Source: Hypsibius dujardini (Eukaryota; Tardigrada; Eutardigrada; Parachela; Hypsibiidae). Taken from it: a stretch of 26,693 bases of DNA. A program made the translations under genes and the position numbers. Below are positions 22,052-26,693 of this stretch, in pieces; positions within the stretch are counted from its first letter, which is position 1; every line of letters starts with the position of its first letter. The notes under the pieces were generated by a model. It saw only the letters and a list, made by a program, of their open reading frames with translations, ran no database searches and was not told where the DNA came from. The stretch is taken from the NCBI GenBank assembly GCA_001579985.1, contig LRSR01014677.1, positions 1-26,693 on the forward strand, in the 5' to 3' direction.

Positions 22052-23278
22052 ACTCACAAGAAACCATTTACCAGTGTAACCCTCCGATCGCCACCAAACT
22101 TTTTTTTTGAATACCATGTCCCCTAACATGATTTTAAAAAATATGACTCGCGGCAAAGAGTTCCCCGTTCAACGGGAGATAGTCCGGAAGATCTCAATTG
22201 GCGCACGTTCATTGCAATAATCATGAACGCTTGATTGAATGATTTATTGTGGCTCTTCTCGGTTCTTTTCCTCAGAAACCCGGACAGTGAAACGTTTTCT
22301 TTTTAATGAGAATATAAAATGAACAAATTTACTAATTTCTTAATTTTTTGTCGGTTTGTGGGAATAAACCATATAATCTCCGTGATTGGTTATTATTTTC
22401 AATTTTAATTTCATTATTTCGATGCAATAATTCAAAGTATTTTTTTTTCTCGACAATATGGTGAAAATTAATCCTTCTAAGGAAACATTCAACAATGACG
22501 TCAGCTCGAGCCGACCCCCTCCATCTGTTAAAACCTTTTCATGCTGGACTTTCATCAAATCCGGGCGAAAGTCGCAATACGATTTGATAAATTCATCGTA
22601 GAGAGAAGGTTCCTTTCTGTCTACGGAAAATAATTATTGGCGTTCGTATATAAATTTCGTTCGTAAATAAGTATTATATAATAATTATAAGTCGCGTTAG
22701 ACAACTTTGCCATAAACTCAACACTGCATTTCTATCCTACCCGTTTAAGCGCCATCGTTTCCGTCGAGATTTTTTCTATTGAATTGATGGAGAACAACAC
22801 AAAAAGCTCAAAAAGGATAAAAACTTCAGCAGAGGCTGGAAATTGGCGAATAATTGAAACGATATATGCTAACGTCAGCCACGGCTAGACCCCTACCCCC
22901 TTAGCGTCAGAGCTCGTCATCAAAGTACAACCCCCTACCCTACATGGCGCTGACGTCATTGTTGAATGCTACCTAACGTTTTGATGCTACTTCTGGAGGC
23001 TTATATCGGATGGAAAAAAAGCGATATCAACGATCACGAAAGGGAGCTCGCAGATAACATCCAAAGTAAGAGCGCTTACACACGTTCAAGCGCATCAAGC
23101 GTTCATGGCTATTGCAATGAACATGCACCAATTAAGATCTTCCGGACTTTCTCCCCGTTGAACGGGGAACTCTTTGCCGCAAGTCATATTTTTTAAAATC
23201 ATATTAGGGAACATGGAATTCAAGAAAAAAGTTTGGTGGCGATCGGAGGGTTACACTGGTAAATGGTTCCTTGTCAGT
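22052..23278. repeat. ~1.23-kb element with ~185-bp terminal inverted repeats and a nested inner inverted pair
   Basis: The left TIR (22052-22235) and right TIR (23094-23278, reverse complement) agree at roughly 90% by eye. Shared blocks are ACCATTTACCAGTGTAACCC, TCCGATCGCCACCAAAC, GATTTTAAAAAATATGACT, GCGGCAAAGAGTTCCCCGTT, AGTCCGGAAGATCT and CATGAACGCTTGAT. Inside, CATTCAACAATGACGTCAGC (22486-22505) recurs exactly in inverse at 22949-22968, so a second inverted repeat is nested. Internal frames are short and show no transposase. No target-site duplication is obvious. It is a non-autonomous DNA transposon or a composite of two elements. Confidence 0.85.
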
Positions 23279-23786
23279 CGTGCTATGCCATCTTCTCTCC
23301 GCCACTTTAACTTTCCAAGTCCGCATTATTCCTTGTCCCCTTTCTCCATCAGTCGACATCGTCGTCTCCTTGTCTCTCACGTGTACTATAGTGTCAAGAA
23401 GGTATCGATTACCTCGAATTTCCATCTTTTCGAATAAGTTTCTTTCGCTCCGTGTCTGCAGATATCTTTGCTTTAAGATGCTCCGTCAGCGCTCTCCCGT
23501 TTCTTTTTATCAAACACTTCGTGTATCCGTGTCTCCGTGTTTCCGTGTCTTGTCTCTCTGCTTATGCATATTTCCATATATCCGTTTGTGTCTGATAGCT
23601 CTTCATCTACTGCCTACATTCCCTTATCATGTCCTGGCCTCTTAGTCTCCGTCCAATCATTTGTCCATCTACATCCAATCGGCCTTCTCTTGTTTTCATG
23701 CTAAACATAAATGTCTCAACATCCACGAAGGAAATTTATTTTAATTCTTGAATATCTCGATGTTATTATTTCAACAGTTATTCCGG
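23279..23786. other. Pyrimidine-rich spacer and TMEM231 3' flank
   Basis: Bases about 23430-23640 are a low-complexity C/T tract with recurring TCCGTGTCT-like units. Open frames across it are compositional. No gene is supported. Confidence 0.45.
23735..23740 (-). terminator. Poly(A) signal AATAAA of TMEM231
   Basis: The minus strand reads AATAAA 46-52 bases after the TMEM231 stop codon, a normal position for a polyadenylation signal after a short 3' UTR. Confidence 0.6.
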
Positions 23787-25316
23787 TTATTCCTTTCCGG
23801 AATTTGCGGTAAAATAGCTCTTCATTGAGTACTTGCTGCTGTCTTGGACAAGGAACAGTGCACCGCTGGAGAAAACCATTCGACGAAGGTACCAACAAAA
23901 CAGCCAGAAGGGCAAGAGCCAGAACGTAAACGCCGCTCCAGCCGTTGTCAACCTGTGAAGAACCGTTGTTTGCATCCAAATGGACTGTACGGGGAAATGG
24001 ATATTGGCTTCGATGTGGAAGGGTTGTGTCGGTACAGGAGTCGTAGTCCAAATTGGCATCGAAACGTCCAGTACCGTACTAGCTGTTATCAGAAGAAAAC
24101 TATAGTAAAACAAATAAATGTGCCATAATTCAATTAACATACCATTTCGGGTCGCAACCCTGCGAACAATGCTAGCAACATTGTAATCACTTATATCGGC
24201 CGACGAAATATTAACCAGCGGATCCTGCAAACATGTTTTGACTAAGTGAATTTCAAGCAGGGCGACAGAAAGACAGAAAAACAATACAAGCAAACAATAA
24301 ATATGCAGGCAGATAAACCGACAGGCAGGCAGGCAGACAGACAGATCGACAATTAGACAAGCAGGCAGGCAGGCAGACACACAGACAAACAAACAGACAG
24401 GCGGGCAGGCAGAGAGACAGACAGAGAGACAGACAGAGAGACAGAGACAAACAAACAGAATAGATATAGAATTAGTACTTTGTTTATGTAATCAGAAAAT
24501 CCTGGACGCAAGGAGTCTTTTTGAACGAATCGCAATGTTCCATCAGCAAAGTAGTCAGCTCCCGCAGAGGCAGCACTATGCTGCAGTGAAACAACGGTCG
24601 ACATCTCAAAAAACGTTCGTTTCTGAAAGAAAAAGGATCGCAAAAATCATACAATCAATATAGCGACAGTGGTTAGATTCGCCTATTTACCTGAAGAATG
24701 AAATCAAAGAAAACCAGGAAAGTAAAGCCGAAGACTTGCTCCTGTGCCGTCAGCGGGACGTCCAGTGTAATGCTAAATGCGTCCGGTATTTTGTCGCCGT
24801 TGATGTCAATTTCTTTTGTCTGTAATAGAGCATCCATTTCCGCACCGTTAAACAGAATATTAAAGTGAAGCTAATTAAGAACGCAGATGACATGTGTTTT
24901 TAGTACAGTATGTAAACCTTTAGCCTAGACGATCGAAGAGTGCGACCCATAAGCCGATTGTACTGCGGAATGGTGCTCCAAGCCAGTGACGACCCGCCGC
25001 CGAGATCCAAGTGGACAATAACCATTTGCTGGTATCGCACGAATGGTTGCTCATAGACAGTGGTATACATCGGCCAAATATCTAATAAAATTAAAAAAAG
25101 GGGAAATGAGTAAGCCAACCAAACTAAATAAAAAAACTAAACAAATTCTATAAAGTTCTCGATCTTTGATTTCTTACCTGGATTTACGGCAACTAAGGCA
25201 ATAGGAGCACCGATAGTGATTGCAAAAAGTACCAACTGAAAAATAGCCGCCGCAGACAGCGGACTGGCTTTATAGTCTTTATAGACATCTTCGCGATGTA
25301 CTGTAAAATAGGACAT
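23787..25316 (-). CDS. TMEM231: TMEM231 orthologue, ciliary transition-zone membrane protein (six exons, complete)
   Basis: Exons: 25316-25178 (ATG; donor CAG|GTAAGA), 25081-24918, 24819-24691, 24622-24479, 24224-24143 and 24082-23787 (TAA). All have AG acceptors and GT donors, and the phases chain exactly to about 317 aa; human TMEM231 is about 316. One membrane segment lies near residues 24-45 (FQLVLFAITIGAPIALVAV) and a second near the C-terminus (FTFWLLPFWLFCWYL). Family blocks between them are YEQPFVRYQQ, LAWSTIPQYNRLMGRTLR (human has LAWSTFPAFNRL at this place), EIDINGDKIPDAFSITLDVP, DGTLRFVQKDSL, VASIVRRVATRN and VSMPIW. TMEM231 belongs to the MKS/B9 module at the transition zone and helps gate membrane-protein entry into cilia; human mutations cause Meckel and Joubert syndromes. 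It is divergent to TXNDC9. Intron 4 contains a microsatellite. No disruption is seen. The organism therefore probably has cilia with a canonical transition zone. Confidence 0.9.
24250..24446. repeat. (CAGG)n/(CAGA)n compound microsatellite in TMEM231 intron 4
   Basis: Imperfect tetranucleotide run on the + strand, with CAGG-rich and CAGA-rich blocks alternating with ACAAACA interruptions. Its minus-strand Cys/Leu-rich open frames are artefacts of the repeat. Confidence 0.85.
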
Positions 25317-25399
25317 TTTGCCAATATAAAAAGCAGTGCTGAAGGGAGACTAAAGTATTTCAGTATAAAAATTGGATTGGAGTGTGTTGCAAATAGGTA

Positions 25400-25413
25400 A
25401 GGGCCATGGAGAC
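25400..25413 (+). promoter_or_regulatory. Candidate RFX X-box upstream of TMEM231
   Basis: The 14-mer AGGGCCATGGAGAC fits the C. elegans X-box pattern RYYNYYATRRNRAC at 12 of 14 positions; both mismatches are in the left half. It lies 84-97 bp upstream of the TMEM231 ATG. Ciliary transition-zone genes in worms, flies and vertebrates are typically activated by RFX factors through X-boxes near the start. The motif match is seen; function is inferred. Confidence 0.4.
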
Positions 25414-26029
25414 GTAGAAACCGAGCGATCCAGGAATTTTGAGATCGATATGTTGACGTGTGCTTGTGCTACCTCGATTCTCGTACTCGCAGTCGATAAT
25501 GTGAACCAGGTGCTGTGAACGTGCTTCCGCCTAGAACTTATTGGTACTGTGAGAATTTAGAATTTAGGAAAATAAAACTTGATTTATATCTCTACTGAGC
25601 TAATATAGAATTCTCTAGTGTTTAAATTTAATTGTGAACCACGCCCTGATACATACATGTACCACACATACATCTTATAATTCTATCTATATATATAACT
25701 CTTCGCTCACCGAGTCAGGTTATTTAACTCGTTTGTGCATTACTTAACGTAAGAGCCGAGATAGATAGCTTGACTCGGTTAGGCAAGCATTTTGGATAGT
25801 TGTGCAAGTAATCGCAAGTTATTCTTCGCTGTTCAGGCTTCGAATAGCCAATACACTTTAGCAAACAAATTTCGGTTAGATTAAATTATTTGCGTGATTT
25901 TTTTATGAATTTTTCCCCAGTCTCATTTTGATAATTCTATGAAAACTTAACCAAATAGCACTGTCTGATAATTAAGCGGAAATGTTTAAATTCCCTGTTG
26001 AGCAAGCCACACCCTTTAAGACGAATCGG

Positions 26030-26034
26030 CCAAT
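26030..26034 (+). promoter_or_regulatory. CCAAT box upstream of TXNDC9
   Basis: CCAAT within CGGCCAATCAAATT, about 175 bp before the TXNDC9 ATG. This is a common NF-Y site in housekeeping promoters, but the pentamer is short and could occur by chance. Confidence 0.3.
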
Positions 26035-26207
26035 CAAATTGTGGTAATTGCGCGCAGGTCTTTCAACTTTTCATCCACATTTTGCTTGGGTTCGCTGCAC
26101 TTTTTTGGTATTCTAGAATTTTTCTAAAGGATTCCCAAATTTATTTACATTAAACGGAGTGGTGGGATTTTTTGGGAGTGCGGAAGGGAAATACTTTAGT
26201 AGCGGCC

Positions 26208-26375
26208 ATGGAGAAGGTAATCGAGCACCAGGTGCTGCAGGCGGGCAAATTGATGGAAGCCCAGTTGGATAGTGAAATTCAGCGATTGGATCAGCTAACC
26301 AACAACGAGGACGACCTGGAGGCGTTGCGAGCGCGACGGCTGGCCGCGATCAAGAGTGATAATCTCAAGAAACAG
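26208..26375 (+). CDS. TXNDC9: TXNDC9 (phosducin-like, thioredoxin-domain protein 9), first exon; gene continues past window
   Basis: The ATG at 26208 sits in a near-ideal Kozak context (GCGGCCATGG). The upstream in-frame ATG at 26172 is rejected because family similarity starts at MEKVIEHQVL. The 56 codons read MEKVIEHQVLQAGKLMEAQL, then DSEIQRLDQL and ALRARRLAAIKSDNLKKQ, the N-terminal coiled-coil of TXNDC9 (human: KVLEHQLLQTTKLVEEHLDSEIQKLDQM). The exon ends in phase 0 at CAG|GTTAGT. The thioredoxin domain is beyond the window. TXNDC9/PLP3-type proteins bind the chaperonin CCT and modulate folding of tubulin and actin in the cytosol. An exact 19-bp copy of the exon-end and donor sequence recurs at 26672, so the real end of the intron is uncertain. 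Confidence 0.88.
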
Positions 26376-26690
26376 GTTAGTCTCTTTAGGCCGGGTCCGT
26401 TGCTTGATTGATCCAATCGGCTTGATTGATTGTTGTGGTTTTGCTACGGCGGTTTCGGTTGGTTGGTTGACTAATCTGGCTTGATTTGTTGTTTTGCTTT
26501 TTAAGCTTGTGGTCTTCGATTGATTGATCCATTTGCTGTGATTGATTATGTTTTATCGTCGAATCATATATTCCTGTCTCATCGCGTTTATGCTGTTCGA
26601 AACTGAAATACGATGATAATTTTGTGAGGGAGAATGCTTTTTTATTGTTTTTAACAAGTGCGTTTGTTGAAAATCTCAAGAAACAGGTTA
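26361..26690 (+). repeat. 19-bp direct repeat of the TXNDC9 exon 1/intron 1 boundary
   Basis: AATCTCAAGAAACAGGTTA occurs at 26361-26379 (exon end plus GTTA donor) and identically at 26672-26690. The 311-bp period contains a GATTGATTG-rich tract. The second copy carries both an AG (26685-26686) and another GT, so it could serve as acceptor or as an alternative donor. Confidence 0.8.
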
Positions 26691-26693
26691 ATC

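Larger units (their letters stand above)
25317..26207. other. Bidirectional promoter region between TMEM231 and TXNDC9
   Basis: About 890 bp between two divergent start codons. The TMEM231 side has a candidate X-box (25400-25413); the TXNDC9 side has a CCAAT box. No other coding signal is present. A ~16-bp AT run (TATCTATATATATAAC) lies at 25684-25699. Confidence 0.5.

Noticed and set aside
23271-23645. A 124-codon plus-strand open frame.
   Set aside because: It is pyrimidine-rich low-complexity sequence and starts inside the right arm of the inverted-repeat element.
23787-24450. Cys/Leu-rich minus-strand open frames over 24.25-24.45 kb.
   Set aside because: They are translations of the CAGG/CAGA microsatellite; the real TMEM231 exons 4 and 5 flank it with clean splice sites.

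Overview
The window is invertebrate-type animal nuclear DNA. Its genes are split by short GT-AG introns (clear cases of about 60 to 900 bases), its domains are metazoan (LDL-receptor class A, LRR ectodomain, receptor tyrosine kinase, rhodopsin-type GPCR, the ciliary protein TMEM231), and the spacers are AT-rich and full of short inverted-repeat elements. I cannot name the phylum from the sequence alone.

Layout, left to right. 1-2397 (-): 3' part of a conserved protein of unknown function. 3846-4412 (-): a small J-domain protein. 4676-5393: a foldback element of diverged ~15-bp units in opposite orientation. 6740-7242 (-): last two visible exons of a GPCR (TM6, TM7, helix 8). 8099-8273: a small inverted-repeat element. 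8479-10661 (-): an apparently intact two-exon secreted protein with four LDL-A modules.

11.4-20.3 kb holds pieces of several receptor or enzyme families, nearly all broken: an isolated M13 (neprilysin) zinc-site exon on +, then on - a split-kinase receptor tyrosine kinase with two in-frame stops and two frameshifts, an LRP-type EGF/LDL-A segment with an in-frame stop, an unrecognised segment with a stop and a frameshift, and an LRR ectodomain gene with an in-frame TGA in its third exon. Three inverted-repeat elements lie among them (13.66-14.26, 14.45-14.59 and 19.22-19.38 kb). The stretch looks like a graveyard of decayed receptor genes, unless the disruptions are assembly errors.

20.5-21.6 kb (-) carries a possible multi-exon membrane protein that may be a very divergent TMEM231 relative. 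21647-22021 (+) is an unrecognised ORF with a good start context, followed by a ~1.2-kb element with ~185-bp terminal inverted repeats. 23787-25316 (-) is a complete six-exon TMEM231 orthologue (about 317 aa), a ciliary transition-zone membrane protein, with a candidate RFX X-box about 85 bp upstream of its ATG. About 890 bp away and divergently transcribed is the first exon of TXNDC9 (26208-26375, +). Its exon-intron boundary is duplicated 311 bp downstream at the window edge.
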